A stretch of DNA of 64,000 nucleotides, from assembly GCA_963792405.1 (NCBI GenBank), contig CAWBVU010000005.1, positions 248,001 to 312,000 of the forward strand. The letters run 5' to 3'. The notes under the pieces were generated by a model. It was not told the origin of the DNA and did no database searches. It saw nothing but the letters and a program-made list of their open reading frames with translations. Both the position numbers and the translations under genes were made by a program. This document shows positions 8,678 to 16,274 of this stretch, piece by piece (the stretch's first letter is position 1; every line of letters begins with the position of its first letter). This stretch comes from SZUA-442 sp963792405 (lineage in GTDB: Bacteria > Actinomycetota > Acidimicrobiia > Spongiisociales > UBA5794).

Positions 8678-9403
8678 ATGACCGTCGCGATCATCATCCC
8701 CGCTTTCAACGAAGCCGGGAAGATCGGCGCGGTGCTCGGCGCCATGCCTGAACGAGTACTCGATCATGACCTCGTCGTGTGCGTCGTCGACGACGGATCG
8801 AACGACGGCACGGGCGAGGACGCCCGAGCAGCCGGGGCGCATGTGATTCGGCAGCCAGTGAACATCGGAAAGGGGTGTGCCCTCCGGCGCGGCATGTCGG
8901 AGGTCTTGCCCCTCGAGCCCGAGGCAGTCGTATGGATGGACTCGGATGGCCAACACCGGCCTGAAGACATCCCAAAGCTCGTAGGTCCTGTTGTCGATGG
9001 ATCCGCCGACATGGTCGTCGGCAGCCGCTACCTGATCCCGGTCTCGAACAGGGCTCCCCTGAATCGTCGGCTCGTCAGGATGGCGGCGATCGCTGCGATC
9101 AGGAGGATCACCGGCCTCGAGACGACTGACCCGTTCTCGGGCTTCCGTTGCTTCTCACCACGTACGATCGATGCCATGCATCTCGTCGGGGACTGCTACG
9201 AGTCGGAGCTGGAGGCCACGTTGAGTCTGTCGAAGGCCGGGTTCACCGTCGTCGAGGTCCCCATTCCCCGGGTGTACGGCCCTGGCACGTCGAAGATGGG
9301 CTTCCGCCACGGAAGGTTGCGCGGTCGTCTCGAAGTGATCCGCGGCTACACACGAACGATCGTCGCCGCTGCGTCCGAGGAGAGGGAGTTGGTCCATGGT
9401 TGA
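8678..9403 (+). CDS. Family 2 glycosyltransferase (polyprenyl-phosphate sugar synthase type)
   Basis: 241 residues of GT-A fold: MTVAIIIPAFNEAGKIG at the N-terminus, VVDDGSNDGT nucleotide-binding motif, MDSDGQHRPEDI (metal-binding DxD-like), GSRY, and TDPFSGFRCFS in the acceptor region. This matches dolichol/undecaprenyl-phosphate mannose- or glucose-type synthases. There is no C-terminal membrane anchor. It overlaps the downstream acyltransferase gene by 8 nt, so the two probably act on one glycan or glycolipid. A leaderless -10 box and a palindrome sit directly upstream. Confidence 0.85.
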   Translation: MTVAIIIPAFNEAGKIGAVLGAMPERVLDHDLVVCVVDDGSNDGTGEDARAAGAHVIRQPVNIGKGCALRRGMSEVLPLEPEAVVWMDSDGQHRPEDIPKLVGPVVDGSADMVVGSRYLIPVSNRAPLNRRLVRMAAIAAIRRITGLETTDPFSGFRCFSPRTIDAMHLVGDCYESELEATLSLSKAGFTVVEVPIPRVYGPGTSKMGFRHGRLRGRLEVIRGYTRTIVAAASEERELVHG

Positions 9404-10166
9404 CGATCGCGCAGCGGACCTGCTCGACGAGATCTCGGCTCGACTCGATGCCGACGACTTCGTTGGGCAGGGCTCCCACTACCTGACCGAGATCGCCGCA
9501 CTGGCCTCCGAGTCCCTCGATCGGGCCGACTTCTACCCACCACCGGATCCGTTCAAGGGCGATGCAGCGGAGGCAGAACCTGATCCCGATCTCTATTACA
9601 CGATGTTCTGGCGGATGTTCGACAAGACGCCCGCGTCGATGATCCAGGGCTTCGCCATCCCACTTCGGCGCCTGCTCGCCCAGCGGATCTTCAAGCATTG
9701 CGGCGACGGCGTGATCTTCCACCACAACGTGCTGTTCAGCAGCGGAAGGAACATCAGCCTCGGTAGCGGCGTCCTCGTGAACCGGGGCTCGATGCTCGAT
9801 GACCGCGGCCCCATCGAGGTCGGGCCCTACACGATGATCGCCGCGGGCGTCACCATCGAGACCCACACGCACCCGTTCGACGATTTCGAACGCCCCATCG
9901 CCTACGCGGGGAGGGGCTTCCTCCCCGTAACGATCGGAGCCAACAGTGTGATCGGGTACAACGCGGTCCTGACCGCGGGGTCGTCGGTGGGCTACCGGGC
10001 GATCGTCGGTGCCAATTCCGTCGTCACCTCGCACATCCCCGACTACACAGTGGCCGGCGGGGTGCCCGCCAAACCGATCAAGAAGATCCTCCCCACCGAC
10101 GGCGACCCGGTCCGTGAAGCGTTGGAAGCCGATCCCGAATGGCGGCACCCCAACCTTCCCGGATAG
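9396..10166 (+). CDS. Left-handed beta-helix (hexapeptide) acyltransferase
   Basis: 256 residues. The N-terminal about 100 are helical with no assigned role. From about 110 the sequence falls into hexapeptide repeats (NISLGSGVLVNRGSMLDD, EVGPYTMIAAGVTI, IGANSVIGYNAVLTAGSSVG) and ends with PDYTVAGGVPAKPIKKI, typical of sugar O-acetyltransferases of the maltose/galactoside type. A catalytic His lies in IETHTHPF. The ATG overlaps the glycosyltransferase stop, making a two-gene operon. Confidence 0.82.
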   Translation: MVDDRAADLLDEISARLDADDFVGQGSHYLTEIAALASESLDRADFYPPPDPFKGDAAEAEPDPDLYYTMFWRMFDKTPASMIQGFAIPLRRLLAQRIFKHCGDGVIFHHNVLFSSGRNISLGSGVLVNRGSMLDDRGPIEVGPYTMIAAGVTIETHTHPFDDFERPIAYAGRGFLPVTIGANSVIGYNAVLTAGSSVGYRAIVGANSVVTSHIPDYTVAGGVPAKPIKKILPTDGDPVREALEADPEWRHPNLPG

Positions 10167-10322
10167 CGGACCAGATTGCGCAGGCCCGGTTCAGTACGAG
10201 GAGCGCCCGGACACCGCCGGGACCCTCGCCGGCTCACCCGACGGTTGGAGCCGACCCGCCGAGGCGAGATCGCAGACCTGACGGTCGCCGGCTGCCGACG
10301 ACTCAGGCCAGGTTCTCCCGAC
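10167..10322. other. Intergenic stretch without a gene
   Basis: I see no coding sequence, terminator or promoter that I can support here. It lies between the acyltransferase stop and the decayed nitroreductase copy. Confidence 0.4.
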
Positions 10323-10508
10323 GGGTTGACATGTACGTTCGCGAGCCAGTCCCTGCGGCCGGATGTTCATGTGATGATGAACCGGTCGTCCACGTGGAAC
10401 CACCAGATCTCCACGGTCTTCGGCTCCCCCCGATCGCCGGCCGATTGTCGTCAGGTCGACGGTCCGGATTCGGGCAAGGCGCTCGATGTCGTGTCGTGAA
10501 TCCGGCAT
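10323..10508 (-). pseudogene. Decayed 5' fragment of a deazaflavin-dependent nitroreductase-family gene
   Basis: From ATG 10508 the frame reads RHDIERLARIRTVDLTTIGRRSG, matching the N-terminus of the intact gene at 10573-10932 (RVRTIDFTTIGRKSG). A one-base shift in the GGGGGG run then occurs. The next frame reads EPKTVEIWWFHVDDRFIIT, an in-frame TGA, then RDWLANV, all aligned to EPRTIEIWWFHVDGRFVITG...RDWLANV. Similarity ends after about 58 residues. This is a truncated, frameshifted and nonsense-bearing tandem copy. The TGA replaces a Gly codon, not a Cys, so selenocysteine is unlikely. Confidence 0.8.
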
Positions 10509-10572
10509 GGATCCACCGTGCGCAGCGTACCGGGAGTCGGACCAGCCGGCTCCCGGTCTCGCGTCATCGCAG

Positions 10573-10932
10573 TCAGTCCAAGCGGATCTCGACCATGGGG
10601 GCGGCGACGACGAGGTGATCGAGTTCCGCCTGGGTGGCGTACCAGCCGACCTCCGGATGGGTGAAGACACGTCGCCGGAACGCGTGGTCCTCGATCTCGA
10701 CGGCGGTGGCGGGGAAGTCACCCAGGTGGGTCGAGATCGTGACCTCAGGGTTGGCCCTGACATTCGCGAGCCAGTCGCGTTCCCCAGGCGTGCCGGTGAT
10801 CACGAACCTGCCGTCGACGTGGAACCACCAGATCTCGATCGTGCGGGGCTCGCCCGACTTCCTCCCGATGGTCGTGAAGTCGATGGTTCGAACCCGTGTG
10901 AGAGCGTCGCGGTGGGATGGCTCGATCGGCAT
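10573..10932 (-). CDS. Nitroreductase / deazaflavin (F420)-dependent oxidoreductase family protein
   Basis: 119 residues with the DUF385/Ddn split-barrel pattern: RVRTIDFTTIGRKSGEPRTIEIWWFHVDGR, GTPGERDWLANVRANPEVTI, then a C-terminal helix. Members bind F420H2 and reduce quinones or nitro compounds, and substrates are rarely known. TAGCCT 6 nt before ATG 10932 marks a leaderless start. A decayed copy of its first half follows downstream on the same strand. Confidence 0.82.
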   Translation of the reverse strand: MPIEPSHRDALTRVRTIDFTTIGRKSGEPRTIEIWWFHVDGRFVITGTPGERDWLANVRANPEVTISTHLGDFPATAVEIEDHAFRRRVFTHPEVGWYATQAELDHLVVAAPMVEIRLD

Positions 10933-10938
10933 GGGAGG

Positions 10939-10944
10939 AGGCTA
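10939..10944 (-). promoter_or_regulatory. Leaderless -10 box TAGCCT for the gene at 10932
   Basis: TANNNT hexamer on the minus strand, 6 nt before ATG 10932. Confidence 0.5.
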
Positions 10945-11037
10945 CCGGCGGACACTGCCTCGATCCACCGCACCGGATGCGCGGACCCTCGCCCCGATGC
11001 CAGCCGAGGATGCACAGGTCGACGGACGAAGTGCCCG

Positions 11038-11043
11038 TATCCT
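11038..11043 (+). promoter_or_regulatory. Leaderless -10 box TATCCT for the gene at 11052
   Basis: TANNNT hexamer 8 nt before ATG 11052. Confidence 0.5.
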
Positions 11044-11051
11044 CTCGCTCG

Positions 11052-11969
11052 ATGTCGAAGCCCCACCTGTCCGCCCTCCTCCTGGCGATGTCCCTGATCA
11101 CCGCGGCGTGCTCGTCGAGCAACGCATCACAGATCGTGACGTCGACGACCGAGACCCTCCCGGTCACGACCCTGCCCCCCGCCGGTGGGCAGGCACCGAC
11201 GACCACCGGAGCATCGGTGACGTCGACGACCTCCACGACCGTCCCGCCACCGACGAACGAGTGTGTGGTGGCACCCGATACCTCGGTGGAGGGATATGCC
11301 GCGTCCTGCACGGTGCTCGGGATCACGGTGCGGGCGGGCGAGGACGTCGACGAGGGAGCCCTCGCCGCACAGGCCGAGCGAGTGTTCGAGATGCTCGTGA
11401 CGAGACCCGACCTCATCGCCTCGCTCGTCGAGAGCGGGATCGAGGGCAGGGTGATCCCCGCCGGAACCCGCATCACCTCCCTCCCCGAGTTCTCGGACCT
11501 GTACGACCTGTACCCGGGGACGGACTGGAATCGCCGAGGGCGCTCGTTTCCCGGCAGCGACGAGGTGCCCTTCTTCGCTGGAGCCGAGGAGAACCTCCTC
11601 TGCCTCGAGGACGACTTCTACGAGGGCGAGGACGACTTCGTGAGGACCTTTGCCCTCACGATTCGCCGGTTCGCGCTGGCGCCCGCCGATCCTGCGACCG
11701 ACCTCGCGATCGACCAGGCATATGGCCAGGCGATCGCAGCCGAACGGTGGGTCAACACCCTGGCCGAGATCAACTCCGACGAGTACTGGATGGAGGGAGC
11801 ACAGAGCTGGTTCGACGCGAACCTCGAGGACACGGCGGAGGAGCGGGAGCCGAACTCGAGTCACAACGAGGTCGACACCAGGGCCGAACTCCTGGACTAC
11901 GACCCCACGCTCGCCGCGATCGCTGCGTCCGTGTACGGCGATGGAACCTGGCGACCAGCCTGTCCCTGA
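11052..11969 (+). CDS. Secreted lipoprotein with Thr-rich linker, unknown function
   Basis: 305 residues. The signal peptide ends in lipobox LITAAC. A Ser/Thr-rich linker (about 25-65) then leads to a globular domain of about 230 residues. The domain has paired Cys (NECVVAP...ASCTVLG, LLCLEDD and a terminal RPACP), an acidic middle (DDFYEGEDDF) and a helical stretch FALTIRRFALAPADPATDLA. I do not recognise the family. ATG 11052 is chosen because it starts the signal peptide and has a leaderless -10 box 8 nt before it. Confidence 0.7.
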   Translation: MSKPHLSALLLAMSLITAACSSSNASQIVTSTTETLPVTTLPPAGGQAPTTTGASVTSTTSTTVPPPTNECVVAPDTSVEGYAASCTVLGITVRAGEDVDEGALAAQAERVFEMLVTRPDLIASLVESGIEGRVIPAGTRITSLPEFSDLYDLYPGTDWNRRGRSFPGSDEVPFFAGAEENLLCLEDDFYEGEDDFVRTFALTIRRFALAPADPATDLAIDQAYGQAIAAERWVNTLAEINSDEYWMEGAQSWFDANLEDTAEEREPNSSHNEVDTRAELLDYDPTLAAIAASVYGDGTWRPACP

Positions 11970-12023
11970 TCCAGCCCCGACCCCGGTTCGAATCCCGTCA
12001 CACGCCGCGCACGCAGCACACCA

Positions 12024-12066
12024 TTGACTTTGTAGTCATTCCTTGATATCTATATAACCACGATAT
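12024..12066 (+). promoter_or_regulatory. AT-rich promoter/operator of the PadR operon
   Basis: TTGACT at 12024 could be a -35 and the TATCTA/TATATA stretch at 12047-12056 a -10. ATATC (12046-12050) and GATAT (12062-12066) form an inverted repeat with an 11-nt spacer. This is the most AT-rich patch in the area and is a likely autoregulatory PadR site. Confidence 0.45.
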
Positions 12067-12086
12067 GAGATGACGACAGATAACTG

Positions 12087-12440
12087 GTGACACAAGATAT
12101 GCCGCGGATGGACCATCGCAGTCAACTCCTCAAAGGCGTGTTGGACATGTGTCTGCTCGCGATAATCAGTGAGGAGCCGAGTTACGGATACGAGATGGCG
12201 GACAAGCTCAGCACGAGGGGCCTCCACCTCACCAGCGAGGGATCGATCTACCCCACCCTGTCGAGGATGCAGCGCTCGTCGCTGATCGAGGGCTTCTTCG
12301 TCGAGGCCGATGGGTCGGGCCCTCCGCGCAAGTACTACCGGATCTCGGCGGAGGGCGAGCGCCGGCTCGCGGAGTGGAGAGACGAATGGTCCAGCCTGCG
12401 AGACGGGGTGGATGAAGTGTTGAAGGGAGCGACCACGTGA
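12087..12440 (+). CDS. PadR family transcriptional regulator
   Basis: 117 residues with the PadR winged helix: LLKGVLDMCLLAIISEEPSYGYEMADKLS, TSEGSIYPTLSRMQRSSLI, GPPRKYYRISAEGERRL. It is a stand-alone DNA-binding domain with a short C-terminal helix. GTG 12087 is used, but ATG codons at 12099 and 12108 are equally possible. Its stop overlaps the GTG of the next gene by 4 nt. That gene starts with a HAAS-like domain, the usual partner of PadR regulators, so PadR probably senses or controls this membrane operon. Confidence 0.88.
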   Translation: MTQDMPRMDHRSQLLKGVLDMCLLAIISEEPSYGYEMADKLSTRGLHLTSEGSIYPTLSRMQRSSLIEGFFVEADGSGPPRKYYRISAEGERRLAEWRDEWSSLRDGVDEVLKGATT

Positions 12441-13234
12441 CAGATCTGACCATCGACCAGGTGGTGGAACGCTGCCGCTCGTACTGGCTCGAGTCAGGTG
12501 TGTCGACCGCGGCTGCCGAGGAGATGGCCACGGAGCTCCGCACGCATCTGACGGAGGCGTCCGCCGCAGGCAAGGACATCGAGACCGTCACCGGACCCGA
12601 CATCAAGGAATTCGCAGACGAATGGGCCTCCGCCTTCCTCGGGCCCCAGGTGCCGATGAGTCCCGAACCCACCCTGGCGCCATCGCTTCCGAGGACCGCC
12701 AACCGGGCACCCGGCTGGGCGCTGTGGGCCGGCCTCCTCGTGATGGTCGCACTCGTCGTGCTCGTCGCGGTGCTCGCCCCGAAGAACGATGCCGACGACC
12801 AGGCGACCTGGATCGCGATCTGGTTGATCGCCGCAGGGCTCCTCGCCGTGGGTGAGATGGTCACCGCGGGCTTCTTCCTCCTGCCGTTCGCCGGCGGGGC
12901 CGCGGCGGCAGGCATCCTCGCCCTCGCCAACGTCGCCATCCCCTTCCAGATCACGGTCTTCGTCGTCGTGTCGATCGCCTCGCTGTGGCTCCTCCAGATC
13001 TTCGCCCGCAAGGACGTCCACGGTGAACTCCTTCCGGTCGGCGCATCCCGGTACACCGGATCGCACGCCCTCGTCACGCAGCCCGTGAGCAGGCTCGCCG
13101 GAACGGGTCGGGTGATGATGGGCACCGAGGACTGGCGGGCAACCACCGACGGCGCCGACATCGACGCCGGAACCGAGGTCCTCGTGGTGGAGGTACGGGG
13201 CTCGCGACTCGTCGTCATCCCCGTCGACAAGTAG
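12437..13234 (+). CDS. HAAS-like domain fused to an NfeD-type membrane protein
   Basis: 265 residues. Residues 1-75 (VVERCRSYWLESG, MATELRTHLTEASAAGKDIE, KEFADEWASAFLG) resemble the HAAS/DUF1700-type helical domain found next to PadR genes. Residues 90-190 hold about four membrane segments with GEMVTAGFFLLPFAGGAAAAG, typical of NfeD. Residues 205-265 are the NfeD OB-fold (GSHALVTQPVSRLAGTGRVMM...LVVIPVDK). NfeD proteins pair with stomatin-like SPFH proteins, and one follows 33 nt downstream. The HAAS-NfeD combination is unusual and physically ties the PadR partner domain to the membrane scaffold. Confidence 0.75.
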   Translation: MTDLTIDQVVERCRSYWLESGVSTAAAEEMATELRTHLTEASAAGKDIETVTGPDIKEFADEWASAFLGPQVPMSPEPTLAPSLPRTANRAPGWALWAGLLVMVALVVLVAVLAPKNDADDQATWIAIWLIAAGLLAVGEMVTAGFFLLPFAGGAAAAGILALANVAIPFQITVFVVVSIASLWLLQIFARKDVHGELLPVGASRYTGSHALVTQPVSRLAGTGRVMMGTEDWRATTDGADIDAGTEVLVVEVRGSRLVVIPVDK

Positions 13235-13267
13235 CCGACAACGACCCTCACAGGGAAAGGAACACAC

Positions 13268-14242
13268 ATGCAAGCCGCAGGCGGGATCGTCCTGGTCCTG
13301 ATCGTCGTCCTCATCATCTATGTGGCGCTCGCGATCAAGATCGTCCAGCAGTACGAGCAGGGGCTGGTCGAGCGGTTCGGCCGATACCGCAAGACCCTCG
13401 ACCCGGGCTTCCACATGATCGTGCCCTTCATCGAGAAGGTACGGAAGGTCGACATGCGTGAGCAGGTCGTCGACGTCCCGCCGCAGGAAGTCATCACAAA
13501 GGACAACGTGGTGGTGACCGTCGACGCGGTCGTCTACTACCAGGCGACCGACCCCGTGAAGCTGGCCTACAACGTCGCGAACTTCATCGTCGCCGCCACC
13601 AAGCTCGCCCAGACCAACCTGAGGAACGTCGTCGGCGACATGGACCTCGACGAGGCACTCACCTCGAGGGAGAAGATCAACACCGAGCTCCGCGTGATCC
13701 TCGACGAGGCGACCGACGTCTGGGGCACGAGGGTCGTGCGTGTCGAGATCCAGCGGATCGACCCGCCCGCCGACGTGACCGACGCCATGCACCGCCAGAT
13801 GAAGGCCGAGCGAGACCGCCGTGCCCTCGTCACCGAGGCCGAGGGCGAGAAGCGCTCCGCGATCCTCAGGGCCGAGGGTGTCAAGCAGTCCCGCATCCTC
13901 GACGCCGAGGGCCAGGCCCAGGCGATCAAGGAGATCGCGGACGCAGACCGATACCAGAAGGAGACGGTCGCAGAGGGCGAGGGCCGTGCGATCGAGCGCG
14001 TGTTCGGCGCGATCCACAACGGCGATCCCACGCCGGACCTCATCGCCATCAGGTACCTCGAGGCGCTCCAGGGCATCGCCGACGGCAGGGCATCGAAGAT
14101 CTACCTGCCGCTCGAGACGGCAGGCGTGTTGTCGAGCATTGGCGCGATCGGGGAGCTGTTCGCCGACACCCAGCGCGACAGGGAGACCTCGGGCGACCCC
14201 GAGGGTCCTGCGATGCCGAAGGGCCTGTCACCCGACATGTGA
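13268..14242 (+). CDS. SPFH/stomatin-like membrane scaffold protein
   Basis: 324 residues. An N-terminal membrane helix (GGIVLVLIVVLIIYVALAIK) is followed by the SPFH domain (VQQYEQGLVERFGRYRKTLDPG, VDVPPQEVITKDNVVVTVDAVVYY, DEALTSREKIN). Next comes an Ala/Glu/Arg coiled coil (EAEGEKRSAILRAEG, DAEGQAQAIKEIADADR) and a C-terminal tail. This is the slipin/QmcA type that forms oligomeric cages or lipid microdomains with NfeD. AGGGAAAGGA upstream of ATG 13268 is a good ribosome site. It is last in the PadR operon, and a strong terminator follows. Confidence 0.93.
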   Translation: MQAAGGIVLVLIVVLIIYVALAIKIVQQYEQGLVERFGRYRKTLDPGFHMIVPFIEKVRKVDMREQVVDVPPQEVITKDNVVVTVDAVVYYQATDPVKLAYNVANFIVAATKLAQTNLRNVVGDMDLDEALTSREKINTELRVILDEATDVWGTRVVRVEIQRIDPPADVTDAMHRQMKAERDRRALVTEAEGEKRSAILRAEGVKQSRILDAEGQAQAIKEIADADRYQKETVAEGEGRAIERVFGAIHNGDPTPDLIAIRYLEALQGIADGRASKIYLPLETAGVLSSIGAIGELFADTQRDRETSGDPEGPAMPKGLSPDM

Positions 14243-14267
14243 ACGACGTCATCGACGAGGCAATCAC

Positions 14268-14295
14268 GGAGGGGAGCGGCGTGCCGCTCCCCTCC
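14268..14295 (+). terminator. Hairpin terminator after the stomatin gene
   Basis: 12-bp perfect stem GGAGGGGAGCGG with its complement and a CGTG loop, 26 nt after the stop. Confidence 0.75.
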
Positions 14296-14335
14296 TGCGT
14301 TCCCCACCTGCCGACCGTCCCAACCTGTGGGAGCG

Positions 14336-14788
14336 TCAGGCGGCGATGCCCTCGCGCACCTGTCGCTTGATGCGAGCGAGGATGGCACCCATACCGCGTA
14401 GCCGCAGCGGGGTGACCACCTCCTCGAGTCCCATGTCGTAGAAGAAGTCGTCGGGCACATCGAGGATGACCTCGGCCTTCTCACCGTCGAGGCCATCGAG
14501 GAGGATGCCCGCGAATCCCCTGACCGTCGGCGCCTCCCTCGGAGCGTCGAAGTACAGGTGTACGCGCTCGTCGTCGTCGATCTCGACCGCGAGGAAGAAG
14601 GGCGACTGGCACTCGTGGACCTGCTCGAGGCCGTCGGACTGGATGTGGTCGGGAAGGGGCGGAATCCGGCCCGAGTAGTCGAGCATCGCCTCGACCCTGA
14701 TGTTCTTTGGTGAGGACTGCATGAGCCTGACGATCTGGTCGAGTCTTGGGGGAAGGGGCACGGCACCACCGATCCGATCGCGGAGCAC
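14336..14788 (-). CDS. SufE family Fe-S metabolism protein
   Basis: 150 residues with the SufE fold pattern: LPPRLDQIVRLMQSSPKNIRVEAMLDYSGRIPPLP, EQVHECQSPFFLAVEIDD with the sulfur-accepting Cys in HECQSPF, and VRGFAGILLDGLDG. SufE takes persulfide sulfur from a cysteine desulfurase, and in actinobacteria it often neighbours a rhodanese, as here (divergent at 14855). The start is uncertain. GTG 14788 lies only 3 nt after a TAGAAT box, so the GTG before PLPPRLDQ may be the true start. Confidence 0.87.
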   Translation of the reverse strand: MLRDRIGGAVPLPPRLDQIVRLMQSSPKNIRVEAMLDYSGRIPPLPDHIQSDGLEQVHECQSPFFLAVEIDDDERVHLYFDAPREAPTVRGFAGILLDGLDGEKAEVILDVPDDFFYDMGLEEVVTPLRLRGMGAILARIKRQVREGIAA

Positions 14789-14798
14789 GGAATTCTAC

Positions 14799-14810
14799 CT
14801 ATGGCCATAG
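14799..14810. promoter_or_regulatory. 12-bp palindrome CTATGGCCATAG between sufE-like and rhodanese genes
   Basis: Perfect palindrome in the 66-nt divergent promoter region, next to a TAGAAT box on the minus strand. Candidate site for a shared regulator. Confidence 0.35.
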
Positions 14811-14854
14811 TGGTTAACTACGGGACACGCAGATCGCCACGCGAGGAGCGCCAC

Positions 14855-15715
14855 ATGACCGACCGCACATTCGACGAGTATGCCCATCCCCGGATGCTCG
14901 TCTCCACCGACTGGCTCGCCGCCCACCTCGACGACCCCGATGTCGTGGTCGTCGAGTCCGACGAGGACATCCTCCTGTACGAGACGGGCCACATCCCCGG
15001 CGCCGTGAAGATCGACTGGCAGGCCGACCTCAACGACCCGACCGTCCGTGACTACCTCGATGCAGAGGCATTCGCCGCACTGATGTCCGCCAACGGCATC
15101 ACCCAGTCGAGCACCGTCGTCTTCTACGGCGACAACTTCAACTGGTGGGCGGCGTACGCACTGTGGGTCTTCTCACTGTTCGGCCACGAGGACGTCAGGC
15201 TCCTCGACGGCGGGCGGCAGAAGTGGATCGCAGAGGGGAGGGAGCTCATCACGGAGGCCCCGGAACGGCCCGTTGCGGTCTACCCCGTGCCGACCAGGGA
15301 CGATCTCCCGATCCGAGCCTTCATCGGGGACACGATCGCCCAGAGCGCCGCGGGTATGCCGCTCATCGACGTCCGCTCACCCGAGGAGTTCAGCGGCGAG
15401 CGCATGCACATGCCCGACTACCCGAATGAGGGTGCCCTTCGTGGTGGCCACGTTCCGGGCGCCGCCAACGTGCCGTGGAAGCGGGCAGCTGCCGACGATG
15501 GGACCTTCAGGCCGAGAGCCGAGCTGGAGGCCATCTACCTCGACGAGGTCGGCCTCTCCCCAGACGACGAGGTCATCACCTACTGCCGGATCGGCGAGCG
15601 GTCGAGCCACACGTGGTTCGTGCTGCACCACCTGCTCGGCTTCCCGAAGGTCCGCAACTACGACGGGTCCTGGACCGAGTACGGCAACGCCGTCCGCGTG
15701 CCGATCGAGCGCTGA
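14855..15715 (+). CDS. Two-domain sulfurtransferase (thiosulfate sulfurtransferase/rhodanese)
   Basis: 286 residues with two rhodanese domains. The first (VSTDWLAAHLDDPDVVVVE) has Asp in place of the catalytic Cys (VVFYGDNFNWWA). The second has the active loop TYCRIGERSSHT with Cys at about 244. This is the SseA-like layout. It moves sulfane sulfur to acceptors such as cyanide or thiols. ATG 14855 has GCGAGGAGCG upstream, preferred over a longer in-frame ATG at 14801 that lies inside the palindrome. The SufE partner is divergent. Confidence 0.9.
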   Translation: MTDRTFDEYAHPRMLVSTDWLAAHLDDPDVVVVESDEDILLYETGHIPGAVKIDWQADLNDPTVRDYLDAEAFAALMSANGITQSSTVVFYGDNFNWWAAYALWVFSLFGHEDVRLLDGGRQKWIAEGRELITEAPERPVAVYPVPTRDDLPIRAFIGDTIAQSAAGMPLIDVRSPEEFSGERMHMPDYPNEGALRGGHVPGAANVPWKRAAADDGTFRPRAELEAIYLDEVGLSPDDEVITYCRIGERSSHTWFVLHHLLGFPKVRNYDGSWTEYGNAVRVPIER

Positions 15716-15736
15716 CGCCGCTTCCGCCCCCTGCTT

Positions 15737-15791
15737 CGCGTACCCAGGGTTGCTGTCCACGGTTTTGGTGGACAGCAACCCTGGGTACGCG
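15737..15791. repeat. Long perfect inverted repeat (24-bp stem, 7-nt loop)
   Basis: Arms at 15737-15760 and 15768-15791 are exact complements around the loop GGTTTTG. It lies 22 nt after the sulfurtransferase stop and 57 nt before the VOC gene. It may end transcription, but the stem is about twice as long as the other terminators in the window. I do not see a second copy in the window. Confidence 0.8.
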
Positions 15792-15847
15792 GCTTTTCAC
15801 GCGTGACGGGTACGTTCCGTGCGCAGACACGCCGAGAAGGGACACGC

Positions 15848-16207
15848 ATGCCGTACATCACCTACGTGGAGTTCAACACCGGAGACCTCGACGCCACCGC
15901 CTCGTTCTACCGAACGGTGTTCGACTGGAACCCCCAACCGTGGGGCGCTGACGACTACCTCGTCGCGAGCCATGGAGACGAGCCCGGTCTCGACACCGGG
16001 ATCACCACCTCACAGGACGGCCAACCTGTCACCGTCGCGACCATCACCGTCGACGACCTCGCCGGGTACATGGCCAAGGTGATCGTCGCGGGAGGCGAGA
16101 TCGTCGTCCCTCGATTCACGATCCCCGGCGTGGGCCATGCCTGCTACTTCACGGACCCGACAGGGATGATCGTCGGCATGCACGAGCCAGATCCCGACGC
16201 GGCATGA
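15848..16207 (+). CDS. VOC (glyoxalase/bleomycin resistance) family protein
   Basis: 119 residues: one vicinal-oxygen-chelate module pair with MPYITYVEFNTGDLDATASFYRTVFDW, GITTSQDGQPVTVATITVDDL, and GVGHACYFTDPTGMIVGMHE at the end. His and Glu in the usual metal positions are present in the last strand. Substrate unknown. GAGAAGGGA upstream of ATG 15848 is a fair ribosome site. Confidence 0.85.
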   Translation: MPYITYVEFNTGDLDATASFYRTVFDWNPQPWGADDYLVASHGDEPGLDTGITTSQDGQPVTVATITVDDLAGYMAKVIVAGGEIVVPRFTIPGVGHACYFTDPTGMIVGMHEPDPDAA

Positions 16208-16274
16208 CGCCCCGAGGGGAGGGACGCGCAGCGTAGAGTGCCGTGAGAAGAGACCTGAGCGAGGGAGGACCGCC

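Noticed and set aside
10381..10440. In-frame TGA in the nitroreductase-like fragment as a possible selenocysteine codon
   Set aside because: The aligned residue in the intact copy is Gly in VITG, not a redox Cys, and a frameshift and truncation are also present. It is decay, not recoding.
11985..11995. GGTTCGAATCC, resembling the T-arm of a tRNA, after the lipoprotein gene
   Set aside because: The flanks pair for only two bases and no anticodon or acceptor arm can be built upstream, which is coding sequence. Chance or at most a short remnant.
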